A stretch of 64,000 bases of DNA, from positions 10,618 to 74,617 of the forward strand of contig DDCY01000029.1 in the NCBI GenBank assembly GCA_002335865.1, given 5' to 3'. Within the stretch, counting starts at the first letter, position 1. Every line of letters starts with the position of its first letter. Positions 44,385-54,283 of the stretch are shown one piece after another. Position numbers and translations under genes: made by a program. This DNA comes from Saprospiraceae bacterium UBA1994 (GTDB taxonomy: Bacteria; Bacteroidota; Bacteroidia; Chitinophagales; Saprospiraceae). The notes beneath the pieces are model-generated. The model made no database searches. It had not been told where the DNA came from and worked only from the letters and a program-made list of their open reading frames with translations.

Positions 44385-47300
44385 TTAATTCTTCACAAAC
44401 TTACGCGTACTCAGTCCATTTTCTGACTGAACTTGCATGAGATACATACCTCTATCTAAGTCTACCAAGTTGAATCCGATAGTCTGTACAGTATTATTAA
44501 GCCGAGCAGCAGATGTTCTGATTACTCTTCCTTCTATGCTAGTAAGTTTAATTTGCACAATCTCTGATATTGGAGAAGATACATCTAAGTATATTTTAGT
44601 CTTCGCCGGATTAGGATATAATGTCATATCATAGATATCGCTCTCAGCGTCTTTAGTACTTGTAGCTAAGTTGGTATCCACGATGATCGTAGTACTATCG
44701 TTGCACTCAATCTCCAAATCTGCAAGAGTACCGATACATGTCTCTACTTCATATTGAGTAAGGTCCATAAGCTCGATATCATCTATAATCCAACCTGGGA
44801 AGTCAGCATCTACTGTAGTATTATCATCTGTACCTAATCTAAATCTGATTTTAATAGATTCACCTTTGTAAGCTGATAGATCTACGTAACTATCAATAAA
44901 TTCACCATTAGTACTTCCTGAAAAAGCTCTAAGAGCAGGAATAGCGAACGTTCCATATTGGATGTCATCATTGTATCCATTCTTAAGAAAGTCAGTTACA
45001 TATTCCCAAGTATCACCTCCGTCTGTTGATATACTTAAGAATACTGCATCAGATGATGCCTCAAGATCATACTTGTGCCAGAATCTTAGTGCAGGTACCT
45101 CTATATCAGTAGGTATGTCATATGCTGGTGTGATGATACCAAAGTCTACTTCTGTATCTGGTGCAGCGCCTCCTAGTGCTCTAGTCCCATTTCTTCCTTC
45201 CGTTTCGAAAAAGAAATTAAATCCATTATCTAGATCAAAAAATTCAAAATTAGCGCCGCCATCTTCTAGGTCTTCTAAATTAAAGCTCACAGATCTAACA
45301 TCTACAGACGCGGCTACTTTATATGAGAATTCTATAGGTTGGTTATACTCTAACATACCAATATCAAATGTTACGATATTCCCATTTACAGTTGCTGGGA
45401 ACGGTGCAGAACCATCTATATAAGATAGGCCTTCTTGAAGTTTTTCTGTAATGAGAGTTGCTATCGCATCTCCAGGGATGTGATTAATTGCTTCTACATC
45501 TACTGTAAGTATAGCTCCTGGTTGAACAAGTTCAGCTATTTCTCTTTTTACTTTTAACTTTTCAATACAAGTCTCCATAGCTGTGAAATCTTCAGTACCA
45601 TCTCTATGATCTAATGAAGATCCTTGGTCAGCCATCATACCTAATCCTCTACGAGCAAACACTTCCCATATGGTACATACGTTAACTCCATCGTTGTTAA
45701 GTTCGTCAGCGAATAAGATCGCATCTCTTGCGTCTACATACCCAGGTTGACAAGGTTGCAGTTTCATGCCGTCGATAACGAGCCTTGCTGCAATATAGTT
45801 ACCTGAGGTCTGATCTTGCCATGTTGGGTCTAGACCATATTGATCTATAAGTGCCCAAGTAAGATCCCATCCAATAGCTGCGATAAGTTCACCTATTGGA
45901 TGTGGGGCAAATGAATCATCAGCATCCACCGCTGGTCCACCTACTCTTATATCGTTATACGTTAATGGACAAATCTCCATGTCTGTTGAGTAGGGATATC
46001 TTCGTATACCTGATTCACCTCTCACATAAGCTCCTATCGGTTTTGCATCAGCTCCGCTATCTCCTTCTTTGATAGTTGCTATCATTCCTATGAAGTCACT
46101 CCATCCTTCACCCATCTGCTCACCTGAATCAACCATGCCGTCAGCATCAGTATCAAAAGTCTGTAGACATCCTGCGGCATTGGCACCTCCAGTCAATCTA
46201 TTTGATATACCATGAGAAAATTCGTGAGCGATTATACCATTTTCATAAGATCCATCTAATTCATTAGGTTCATCAAATCCTGTATAAACAAAAGAGAGAT
46301 CAACATCAATACCAGCAGATATAGATGCCTTTATACTATTACAAACTGATAGTTGAAACATTAAGGTAGGTATATTTACTAGGCCACCATCGGCACCACC
46401 ACCAAGTGTGATAACCTCTTCTCCATCACCACCCGACACACCAAAAATATTACAGATGACTACAGCTATCGCGCCAGCTTCTTCTGCATTCAGTGATTTA
46501 CGGCCAAATTCACAAGATCCTCTGTCTATGATAGCTATATTTCCTGCTAGTTCACTTGAGTTAGTTGCAGCATTACATGCCTGAGACCCAAACTGAGTAC
46601 CGTCAGAATACAATACGGCCTTTCCGGAAATAGGAGCTGCACCTTCTGCTATTGGTTGTCCGTAGTTAGCCTCACCAACAGTTGCTACTGTACCAGCTAG
46701 TTCTGCTGGGGAATTGATTGATGCAAAACTTGCTCCACCTGGGTTATCCCATAAGTACATTTGCATACGTCCACTACCTCCATCTGGCGGTGTAGAGAAG
46801 TTGGCATTATTTACTCCTGAGCCATCAATTGCTTCCGCTCTTACATAGTCACTATCATTTCCTTCTCCGCTGTAATTGTTGGCCTGAAAATTACCCGCAA
46901 CCTCATTAAAACCGAGGTTATATGTGAAATCATGTAAGAAATTGTTAGCATAAAATAAATTCACTTGAGCGGCTTCAGTATTTTTATTTGGCTCATTGGA
47001 TTGATCATGAGTAAAATCAAATACTAGATTTTCGCCTCCTTCTGGCTCACCACCTACTGAGTTGTTATTACTTAGTGAATCAATATACGCGTGTACATTG
47101 TTTCCTCTTGTAATTGTATATTCTGCACCATCCATACCATCAGTATCATGCCATCCAAGTGGAGAAGCTTCTGCATCTGAAGGATCTACAAGTAATACAG
47201 GATCTGACTGAAGTGGACTCTCTGCAGGAAATGGATATACTCTATATGAGGCTCCATCTCCTAGAACAGCACTATTATGTCTAGCGTTAGTGTGTTGGAT

Positions 47301-47972
47301 GAAGTCAGTTTTACAGCTATGATCACTAATAGACATTTTATTATGATCGTGATTACAATATACTGTCCAGTTATTTTTAGATAAAATATTACCTGTTTGG
47401 GCATCTACTCTAACAGACCAATAATCAGCATTTTCTTTCATATCTATAGATAGATCATATGCTTTATGTAGTTTTCCTTCAGCATCTGCTTCATATTTAA
47501 ATGATACTGGAATTTCACTAATTGCTAGTTCATTTGCTGAAAAATAAGAAACACCAGTCTTGTTATCTGTTCTAAGCGCGGATACTGTTGTTTCTATATT
47601 GAAATGCTTCGCTACATTTTGAATAGCTTCTACTGCACTTACATTAGTATCAGTTGATGCTACTTTAGATTTCAGGTCATGTATGAATCTATTTGCAGTA
47701 GTCATAACTTTTCCTTTTTTACTGATAGCAATGGTCATGATTGCATTGTATACAGGTACTCCTTCGTGAGTTTGTACAAGGTATATAAAACTTATTCCTT
47801 TGTCGTCAGTGTAGGCATGATCAACGATTACGTTTTCTATATCACTAGCTTCGAGGCCTATTTGTTCGTATGAGTCCGATAGATGCTGGACTGCTTTACT
47901 GGATATTTGGCTCTGTGCCATGGTACCCGCTGATAAAAATATGCTAAAGAGCAAGCTTGTAAAAATCTTCAT
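44385..47972 (-). CDS. M36 (fungalysin-type) metallopeptidase with PA domain and T9SS tail
   Basis: This 1195-residue secreted zinc peptidase has a signal peptide (about 1-19) and an FTP propeptide (about 25-205). In the M36 catalytic region a PA (protease-associated) domain is inserted at about 415-560, before the zinc motif HEFSH (583-587). Glu622 in GEGWSDF is the third ligand. After it come a DUF11-like domain (about 800-880), an immune-inhibitor/MAM-like domain (about 890-1075) and a T9SS type A sorting domain (about 1115-1195: YPNPAKTKIYLDV, GMYLMQV, RKFVKN). It is a likely extracellular protein scavenger. Compared with the M36 enzyme at 31154-35299 it has a PA insert and a clear T9SS tail but no SprB repeats. 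Confidence 0.93.
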   Translation of the reverse strand: MKIFTSLLFSIFLSAGTMAQSQISSKAVQHLSDSYEQIGLEASDIENVIVDHAYTDDKGISFIYLVQTHEGVPVYNAIMTIAISKKGKVMTTANRFIHDLKSKVASTDTNVSAVEAIQNVAKHFNIETTVSALRTDNKTGVSYFSANELAISEIPVSFKYEADAEGKLHKAYDLSIDMKENADYWSVRVDAQTGNILSKNNWTVYCNHDHNKMSISDHSCKTDFIQHTNARHNSAVLGDGASYRVYPFPAESPLQSDPVLLVDPSDAEASPLGWHDTDGMDGAEYTITRGNNVHAYIDSLSNNNSVGGEPEGGENLVFDFTHDQSNEPNKNTEAAQVNLFYANNFLHDFTYNLGFNEVAGNFQANNYSGEGNDSDYVRAEAIDGSGVNNANFSTPPDGGSGRMQMYLWDNPGGASFASINSPAELAGTVATVGEANYGQPIAEGAAPISGKAVLYSDGTQFGSQACNAATNSSELAGNIAIIDRGSCEFGRKSLNAEEAGAIAVVICNIFGVSGGDGEEVITLGGGADGGLVNIPTLMFQLSVCNSIKASISAGIDVDLSFVYTGFDEPNELDGSYENGIIAHEFSHGISNRLTGGANAAGCLQTFDTDADGMVDSGEQMGEGWSDFIGMIATIKEGDSGADAKPIGAYVRGESGIRRYPYSTDMEICPLTYNDIRVGGPAVDADDSFAPHPIGELIAAIGWDLTWALIDQYGLDPTWQDQTSGNYIAARLVIDGMKLQPCQPGYVDARDAILFADELNNDGVNVCTIWEVFARRGLGMMADQGSSLDHRDGTEDFTAMETCIEKLKVKREIAELVQPGAILTVDVEAINHIPGDAIATLITEKLQEGLSYIDGSAPFPATVNGNIVTFDIGMLEYNQPIEFSYKVAASVDVRSVSFNLEDLEDGGANFEFFDLDNGFNFFFETEGRNGTRALGGAAPDTEVDFGIITPAYDIPTDIEVPALRFWHKYDLEASSDAVFLSISTDGGDTWEYVTDFLKNGYNDDIQYGTFAIPALRAFSGSTNGEFIDSYVDLSAYKGESIKIRFRLGTDDNTTVDADFPGWIIDDIELMDLTQYEVETCIGTLADLEIECNDSTTIIVDTNLATSTKDAESDIYDMTLYPNPAKTKIYLDVSSPISEIVQIKLTSIEGRVIRTSAARLNNTVQTIGFNLVDLDRGMYLMQVQSENGLSTRKFVKN

Positions 47973-48256
47973 TTAGATGCGGTTTAGTTTGTTAATTCAC
48001 ATGGTTTAAGTAACACCAATACATGCCTAGTTGCGAGGAGTATTGAATGCGGATGGAAATTACAACAATGGTAATAATAACTGTATGTTTACTATGAATT
48101 AAATTAGCCATACGGACATTTTAGTTAAAGTATCGCTGATCTTTGTCCTTATTAGAATAGGCAAAGAGAGGATTTTGAATCGAAGGAATAGAGAAATACG
48201 CCTATTGATAATATGCTTTTATCCAGACTATTAGTAATAAAAGGAAAATAATACCA

Positions 48257-49012
48257 TTGAAAGATCAAATTTTAATAGGCAGAAATCCAGTAGTAGAGGC
48301 GTTTGATTCTGGAGTAGAGCTAGAGAAGGTATATCTCAATAAAGAACTGAGAGGAGAAGTAGAAGTAACTATCAGGAAACTATGCAAAGAGCACGAAATC
48401 CCTCTATCCAAGGTGCCAGCCAGTAAGATCAATGATATGGTAGGCAATAGAGATCATCAGGGTGTGGTGGCATTTATATCTGCGGTCGAGTACCAAGATC
48501 TAGAAAATATCCTTCCATTCATATACGAAAAAGGAGAAACGCCGCTAATACTTATGCTAGATGGTGTAAGTGATGTACGTAATCTCGGAGCAATAGCGAG
48601 ATCTGCCTACGTGATGGGTGCACATGCTATAGTATTTTCTGCCAAGGACAGTGCGCGTATTACGGAGTATGCGATTAAGAGTTCGGCAGGTGCAATATTG
48701 AAGATTCCGCTGTGTAGAGTCAAGAATATACAGGATAGCATACGATATATGCAATCCTTCGGTGTGAATGTAATAGCTACACACTTAGGTGCTAAGGAAA
48801 CTATAAGCGTGGTAAATATGTCTATACCGATAGCGATTATAATGGGCTCAGAAGATAAGGGGCTTGGGCCGCATATTATGAGATTAGTAGATACTCAGGT
48901 AATTATACCTCAAGCCAACGATTTTGATTCGCTCAATGTATCTATAGCGACAGGTATCATTCTCTATGAGGTAGTGAGACAAAGAGCTTTACAACAAAGA
49001 ATATTTAAATAA
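48257..49012 (+). CDS. 23S rRNA 2'-O-methyltransferase, RlmB-like (SpoU family)
   Basis: This 251-residue SPOUT methyltransferase is closest in form to RlmB, which modifies G2251 of 23S rRNA. The N-terminal RNA-binding part starts ILIGRNPVVEAFDSG. The knotted domain has DGVSDVRNLGAIARSAY, IMGSEDKGL and SLNVSIATGIILYE. The start is TTG at 48257; no ATG fits. It heads a tight operon with the TraB/GumN-like gene (6 bases later) and the carbonic-anhydrase-like gene. The target base is inferred from family resemblance only. Confidence 0.9.
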   Translation: MKDQILIGRNPVVEAFDSGVELEKVYLNKELRGEVEVTIRKLCKEHEIPLSKVPASKINDMVGNRDHQGVVAFISAVEYQDLENILPFIYEKGETPLILMLDGVSDVRNLGAIARSAYVMGAHAIVFSAKDSARITEYAIKSSAGAILKIPLCRVKNIQDSIRYMQSFGVNVIATHLGAKETISVVNMSIPIAIIMGSEDKGLGPHIMRLVDTQVIIPQANDFDSLNVSIATGIILYEVVRQRALQQRIFK

Positions 49013-49018
49013 TACATT

Positions 49019-49966
49019 ATGAATAAGTTTAATATGTACATCGCAAAGGGACTATTGTTCAGCTTTGTGTTTTTAATATTGTTATCATGCGGATCTAGTA
49101 AAGATGCGGTGATGACTATGGCTAGTAATGAATACAAGCCATTAGAGAATAGTCTGCTTTGGAAGATCGAAGGGAATGGATCGGTAGCTTCATCTTATCT
49201 ATATGGAACGATACATATGATCAAGGCAGATGATTTCTTTCTACCGAGCGGCACAATGTCTGCGATCGATGCTGCAGATCAAGTAGTTTTTGAGATAGAC
49301 ATGAATCAAATGAGTGACATGGGGACTATGATGGGATTGATGTCCAAGGCATTTATGAAAGATGGAATGACGATAAGCGATCTGCTAAATGCTGTAGAGT
49401 ATAAATTACTCGAATCTAAATTTGAGAAATTGGGATTGCCTATGATGATGCTTGAGCGTATCAAACCGGCCTTCCTTACTGTATTTGCATATGATATAGA
49501 TCCTAGTGGTATGCAAAGTGGTAGTATCAAGAGTTATGAAATGGAGTTTTTCGAAATGGCGAATAATTCTAATAAACCTGTGTCAGGATTGGAGACGATC
49601 GAATTTCAGATGAGTGTTTTCGACTCTATCTCATACGAAGATCAAGCGAAGATGTTAGTAGATGCGCTCAAAGCTGGAGACAGCGAGAATGATGATTTTA
49701 AAGTGATGACAGATATGTATCTATCTCAAAATATCAATGCGATGGTAGAGATGATCGATGAAGATGAAGTAATGGGAAGTGAAGGAAGTAACGATATCCT
49801 ATTGACAGGAAGGAATAAAAATTGGATACCTGTAATGTCTGAACTTATGAAAACTAAAAAAGTGTTTTTTGCGGTCGGTGCTGCGCATTTGGCTGGCAAA
49901 ACTGGCGTTATAAATTTACTCAAAGAACAAGGATACAAACTTACTCCAGTTAGTAATACAGAATAA
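49019..49966 (+). CDS. TraB/GumN-family lipoprotein
   Basis: This 315-residue lipoprotein (lipobox LLSCG) belongs to the TraB/GumN family, relatives of TIKI-type metallopeptidases. Diagnostic blocks are SSYLYGTIHMIK (about 59-70), with the first conserved histidine, and VFFAVGAAHLAGKTGVINLLKEQGY near the C-terminus (split by family convention as GAAHL and GVINLL). Some members are peptidases or haem-binding proteins; the role in Bacteroidota is not established. It is the middle gene of a three-gene operon with no obvious functional link to its neighbours. Confidence 0.85.
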   Translation: MNKFNMYIAKGLLFSFVFLILLSCGSSKDAVMTMASNEYKPLENSLLWKIEGNGSVASSYLYGTIHMIKADDFFLPSGTMSAIDAADQVVFEIDMNQMSDMGTMMGLMSKAFMKDGMTISDLLNAVEYKLLESKFEKLGLPMMMLERIKPAFLTVFAYDIDPSGMQSGSIKSYEMEFFEMANNSNKPVSGLETIEFQMSVFDSISYEDQAKMLVDALKAGDSENDDFKVMTDMYLSQNINAMVEMIDEDEVMGSEGSNDILLTGRNKNWIPVMSELMKTKKVFFAVGAAHLAGKTGVINLLKEQGYKLTPVSNTE

Positions 49967-49971
49967 TAATT

Positions 49972-50484
49972 ATGGCAAATCTAATTGATCTCAAAGGTAT
50001 CTCTCCAAAGATATCTGACTCTGCATGGGTCGCGGATAATGCAACTATCTCTGGAGATGTATCCGTAGGAGAGGGTAGTAGTATTTGGTTTCAGGTAGTG
50101 ATACGTGGAGATGTCAATACTATCAAAATAGGGAACAATACTAATATCCAAGATCATAGTATGGTGCACGGTAGCACTGGAGGGATAGATACGATCATCG
50201 GTAATGGTGTCACTGTTGGTCATAGGGCGATCATACACGGCTGTACGATACACGATGATGTATTGATTGGTATGGGAGCTATAGTGCTAGATGAAGCGAT
50301 AGTAGAGTCTAATGTAATCGTAGCCGCAGGTGCCGTGGTGACTGGCGGAAAAGTCTTAGAATCAGGATATATCTATGCTGGAATACCAGCGAAGAAGATC
50401 AAAGCGATAAGTCCAGAAATGATTCAGTCATACATCAAAGATGGTGCTCAAGGATATGTTGAGAACAAGGAGTTATATAGGTAG
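49972..50484 (+). CDS. Gamma-class carbonic anhydrase / hexapeptide-repeat protein
   Basis: This 170-residue left-handed beta-helix protein is a trimer in known relatives. Three histidines placed as the zinc ligands of gamma-carbonic anhydrases are present: H66 (MVHGS), H83 (VGHRA) and H88 (IIHGC). Acidic proton-shuttle residues of the archaeal Cam enzyme are not evident, as in most bacterial YrdA/PaaY-like members, so activity may be low. Length and repeat pattern are normal. It ends the operon and is followed by a hairpin at 50509-50528 and a terminator. Confidence 0.88.
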   Translation: MANLIDLKGISPKISDSAWVADNATISGDVSVGEGSSIWFQVVIRGDVNTIKIGNNTNIQDHSMVHGSTGGIDTIIGNGVTVGHRAIIHGCTIHDDVLIGMGAIVLDEAIVESNVIVAAGAVVTGGKVLESGYIYAGIPAKKIKAISPEMIQSYIKDGAQGYVENKELYR

Positions 50485-50619
50485 AGGAATATATTAATAA
50501 GCGAGTATGTCTCTCATGGTCGAGAGACCTAGCGCTCAGTTTCTTTACTTAGGCCATTCCAAAGATCTGACAATTATTTATGTTCCTGTTGATAATCAAG
50601 CTTACCAATAGAAAATACA

Positions 50620-50645
50620 AAGGCCCACTCTCTCGAGCGGGCCTT
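50620..50645. terminator. Bidirectional terminator between converging genes
   Basis: A seven-base stem AAGGCCC / GGGCCTT with a 12-base loop has AT-rich, T-containing flanks on both strands. It lies between the carbonic-anhydrase operon and the minus-strand repeat protein. A smaller hairpin (GTCTCTC / GAGAGAC, 50509-50528) precedes it. Confidence 0.75.
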
Positions 50646-50764
50646 CATTCTAACCGCATTATAGAACATTTTTAAGTTTCGATTTAAAAACTATAGTTAT
50701 AGATTTAAAATCAACTTGGGTATAATGGTAATACCCTTAGGGAATGTATCTTATTTGAGCTCTA

Positions 50765-53700
50765 TTAATTAACTCTCACTATTTTCTTAGTTACTATTTG
50801 AGTTCCGTAATCTATTCTTAAGATGATTAATCCAGCTAAAAGGCTGCGATCGACATCCAATATTCGTAAACTTTCTTCAGAGTCGAACAAACCAAGTAGT
50901 TTGCCTGTAATGTCATAGGCCTTGATAGATTTTATGTTTGCAGGGTCGAGAGTTATGTCATCAGAGTTTAATATTACATCACCATCGCATGCAAGTGTAC
51001 CTACATGTATACTATTGAGAAGATCATCAATCATAGTATCAGATATCGTGAAGGTATAATCAGTGACACCATCAGCAGGAATGTTTTCAACCATAATTGG
51101 AAGATCATTATAACTAAATGTACCAAATGAAATTCCATTCGAATTGATCTGGAATTGATCATTATTATCGCCATAACTGAAGTCTAACATCATAGTTATC
51201 ATGTTTTCTTCACAGAAGACCAATTCATATTCCATTTCATTAATGAAGTATTGTTGATTTCCTTCTTCTGTACATGGATTTAGAATATTTATTAATAGAC
51301 AGCAATCAGGATTGTCATTTTCACAAAGTTCAATAGTGATTAATTCATCGTCATATGCAAGCCCTTCGATTACTAATGGTAATGCTGCAAATTCATAGAA
51401 TCCTATAAATTCTTCCTCAATAAATAGATCAAAGAAATCATTGATCTCTCCATCTACTTCTACATCTATTGTAAGGTCGAATGTATTGTCATCCAAGCAT
51501 TCGGTAGTTTCCAATGATAACTCTAACAATGCGCAGTCAGGATCATCTCCACAACAAGCTGGATCATGTCCGACGAATGCTGAGCAATCATTATTATTTA
51601 CATCAGTCACTATGAATTCCAGTTCAGTTTCGCAATTTGCGATCACAGGACCAACAGAATAGAATTCCAATCCGTATTCAAACGTACCATAGTTCTCTCC
51701 ATTTCCTGTTATGGTAAATTGATTTTCATCTCCTACATTGTTATAGTCAAATGTGATATGGAAATATGCTTCCCCATTTTCATCACATTCAATAAATTCT
51801 GCACTAACTTCAGTTATGCTACATTCTTCTCCACTTCCTTCATAGCAAGGGTTTAAAAACTCAATTATCGCACAACATTCTTCATTATCATTATCACATA
51901 CTTTTACTGTAATCCATTGGGAGTCAGAGGATAATCCTTCTACTTCTAAAGGAAGGTCATCATATCCATATGAGTCGTAAAATTCATTTTCGATAAATAA
52001 GTCAAAACTTACTTCACTATCGTTAATGATTTCGAAATCTAAGAAAAACCCACATGTATTGTTATCACTACACGATGTACAATCAACATTAAGTTCAGTG
52101 ATATCGCATTCTGTATTTTCATCACAACAAAGTGGACCACTTCCAATAGAGGCCGAACAGTCATTTAGGTTGACATCAGTCACAATAAATTCAAGTTCAA
52201 GATCACAATTGGATTCGATGGGACCTATTTCATAGAATGAAGCACCATATTCAAAAGTACCATAGTCATTTCCATTACCGACCACAGTAAATTGATTGCC
52301 ATCTCCGGTGTTTTCATAATCAAATGAAAGGTGGAAAAAAGCTACTCCATCAATGCATTCTTGTTGTTCAACGGAAGCTTCAGAAATAGAACACGCTGTA
52401 TTTTCATCACAACAAAGTGGACCATATCCTGCATATTCCGAACATTCATTTAGGTTGACATCAGTAACAATGAATTCTAGTTCAAGATCACAATTTGATT
52501 CAATTGGACCTATTTCATAGAAGTCTGCACCATATTCAAAAGTGCCATAGTCATTTCCATTTCCAACTACTGTAAATTGATTATCGTCTCCTACATTATC
52601 ATATTCAAAAGTAAGATGGAAAAATGCAAATCCATTATCATTGCAATCTTGTTGTTCAACTGCAACTTCTGAAATAGAACACTCTTCATTTCCATCATAA
52701 CAAGGGTTTTCTAATTCCCATTCAATGCAGCAATCCTCATTATCGTTATCACATACTTTGATGGTAAAGACAACGGTTCCTGGATCCTCAATATCAAAAT
52801 CATACCATGCATCATTATTCCACTCTACATAAGTTTCAAAGACATTATTGATAAATATATCAAATCCAACTTCACTAAGATTTTCTCCATCTATAAGCCA
52901 CTCTGTCACGATGAATCCATCTACACATTCTGGGTTAGGCCCAAAATCTAAAGTAGTGATGGCGCATTCACCTTCTTCACAACAGAAAATTTCATCGAAT
53001 CCTGTAAAAGCAGAACAGTCATTATTATTTACATCAGTCACAATAAGTTCAACAGCAGTCTCACAATCAGCAATGAAAGGTCCAACAGTATAGTAGTCCT
53101 CACCATAATTAAAAGTACCATAACTGTTGCCATTTCCGACTACAGTAAATTGGTTGTCTGCTCCTGGGTTTTCCACATCAAAAAATATGTCGAAATATAT
53201 TTCTCCATCTTCGTTACAATCATATGCTTCCGCTCCGAGGTTTATAATTGCGCATTCTTCATTTTCATTTTCATCGTAACATGGATTTTCTACATCCAAT
53301 AAAATACAGCAGTCTGCATTATCATTGTCACATACTTTAAGTACAAAATTTTCTAATCCTGAATCTACTATATCAAAGTCATACCATGAATCGTTATTCC
53401 ACTCTACATAGGTTTCAAAGACATCATTGATATATATATCGAATCCTACTTCACTAAGATTTTCTCCATCTATAAGCCACTCTGTCACGATAAGCCCATC
53501 TACACATACTGGGTTAGGGCCAAAGTCTAAAGTAGTGATAGCGCATTCACCTTCTTCGCAACATAATACATCATTAAATACATAGAAGCCTGAGCATTCA
53601 TTATCATCCACATCCGTGATTACAAATTCGTATTCCAGATCGCAATTTGGAATGAATGGTCCCACAGTATAGAATGTCTGTCCATATTCGAATGTACCAT

Positions 53701-53902
53701 AACTAGTTCCATTTCCATTTATGGTAAATTGATTTGACGCACCTGGATTATCTATATCAAATTCGATATCTACAAATATCTGACCTTGATCGTTACAGTT
53801 ATACGCTTCCGCAAATACATCGGTAATAGAACATTGTGCCGATAGAGTTAAAGTAAATAGACTAATGAGAAGCAGTGCACTGAATAAATTTTTAAGTTTC
53901 AT
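50765..53902 (-). CDS. Secreted acidic protein of ten alternating Cys-rich modules, T9SS-like tail
   Basis: From the ATG at 53902 this is 1045 residues; an in-frame ATG at 53992 adds 30 residues before a good signal peptide (MKLKNLFSALLLISLF, ending LSAQ). The mature part is ten modules of about 95-100 residues in the order A-B-A-B-A-A-B-A-B-A'. Type A has NQFTxxGNGxxYGTFxYG, GPFIxNC/GPIESNC, FIVTDVN and ends xCCxE. Type B has CVDG, EVGFDIFIN, KVCDNDNxDCC and ENPCY. The last ~65 residues (AYDITGKLL, LLAGLIILRI, KKIVRVN) resemble a T9SS type A sorting domain. It is very rich in Asp/Glu/Asn and paired Cys, suggesting disulfides and calcium binding. I recognise no named family. It is a structural or adhesive surface protein by inference. 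Confidence 0.8.
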   Translation of the reverse strand: MKLKNLFSALLLISLFTLTLSAQCSITDVFAEAYNCNDQGQIFVDIEFDIDNPGASNQFTINGNGTSYGTFEYGQTFYTVGPFIPNCDLEYEFVITDVDDNECSGFYVFNDVLCCEEGECAITTLDFGPNPVCVDGLIVTEWLIDGENLSEVGFDIYINDVFETYVEWNNDSWYDFDIVDSGLENFVLKVCDNDNADCCILLDVENPCYDENENEECAIINLGAEAYDCNEDGEIYFDIFFDVENPGADNQFTVVGNGNSYGTFNYGEDYYTVGPFIADCETAVELIVTDVNNNDCSAFTGFDEIFCCEEGECAITTLDFGPNPECVDGFIVTEWLIDGENLSEVGFDIFINNVFETYVEWNNDAWYDFDIEDPGTVVFTIKVCDNDNEDCCIEWELENPCYDGNEECSISEVAVEQQDCNDNGFAFFHLTFEYDNVGDDNQFTVVGNGNDYGTFEYGADFYEIGPIESNCDLELEFIVTDVNLNECSEYAGYGPLCCDENTACSISEASVEQQECIDGVAFFHLSFDYENTGDGNQFTVVGNGNDYGTFEYGASFYEIGPIESNCDLELEFIVTDVNLNDCSASIGSGPLCCDENTECDITELNVDCTSCSDNNTCGFFLDFEIINDSEVSFDLFIENEFYDSYGYDDLPLEVEGLSSDSQWITVKVCDNDNEECCAIIEFLNPCYEGSGEECSITEVSAEFIECDENGEAYFHITFDYNNVGDENQFTITGNGENYGTFEYGLEFYSVGPVIANCETELEFIVTDVNNNDCSAFVGHDPACCGDDPDCALLELSLETTECLDDNTFDLTIDVEVDGEINDFFDLFIEEEFIGFYEFAALPLVIEGLAYDDELITIELCENDNPDCCLLINILNPCTEEGNQQYFINEMEYELVFCEENMITMMLDFSYGDNNDQFQINSNGISFGTFSYNDLPIMVENIPADGVTDYTFTISDTMIDDLLNSIHVGTLACDGDVILNSDDITLDPANIKSIKAYDITGKLLGLFDSEESLRILDVDRSLLAGLIILRIDYGTQIVTKKIVRVN
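52796..53564. repeat. Recent tandem duplication of module pair inside the repeat gene
   Basis: The segment around 52796-52985 and that around 53375-53564 are nearly the same at DNA level (mostly synonymous differences), 579 bases apart, which is one A+B module pair (193 codons). A second near-copy pair lies at about 52130-52340 and 52415-52625, offset 285 bases (one A module). These are internal to the gene at 50765-53902. Confidence 0.8.
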
Positions 53903-54139
53903 ACTGTTGATTTTTTTGATTGGGCTTGGGGGCTTACTAAAAAGAGAGTCAAAAAAGTAAAAACGCTGCACTGCTTGTGTATCAAACAACAAAATACCCT
54001 GTAATCTACTTAATACAAGGTGTTTGTATTGTATTATTTGAGCAAATTTATGTTAAAACCCTCCTGAAGTTGTAAGATGGTTTGCGAATGTTTAAATGCG
54101 TGCAAATAAGTGGCAATATGTTTTTAAATCACTCCACTT

Positions 54140-54283
54140 TTAGTCAAGATTGTAAGAGTAACATTCTATTGCTTCATAACCTAGTCCAAATTCTGTGGCT
54201 CTATCTGATATACTATAGTCGGCCAAAATTCCGAATCTAAGTTCGTCATTTCTAAATCGAACTTTAGGTAATATATATTCACT
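54140..54283 (-). other. In-frame open stretch directly after the YrdC-family gene stop
   Basis: After the TAA of the YrdC-family gene the same minus-strand frame stays open for 47 codons to the next TAA (54140-54142). It reads SEYILPKVRFRNDELRFG, then ends with GYEAIECYSYNLD. Composition is protein-like, but it has no start codon. It could be a former C-terminal extension cut off by a nonsense change, a remnant of another gene, or chance. Confidence 0.3.
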
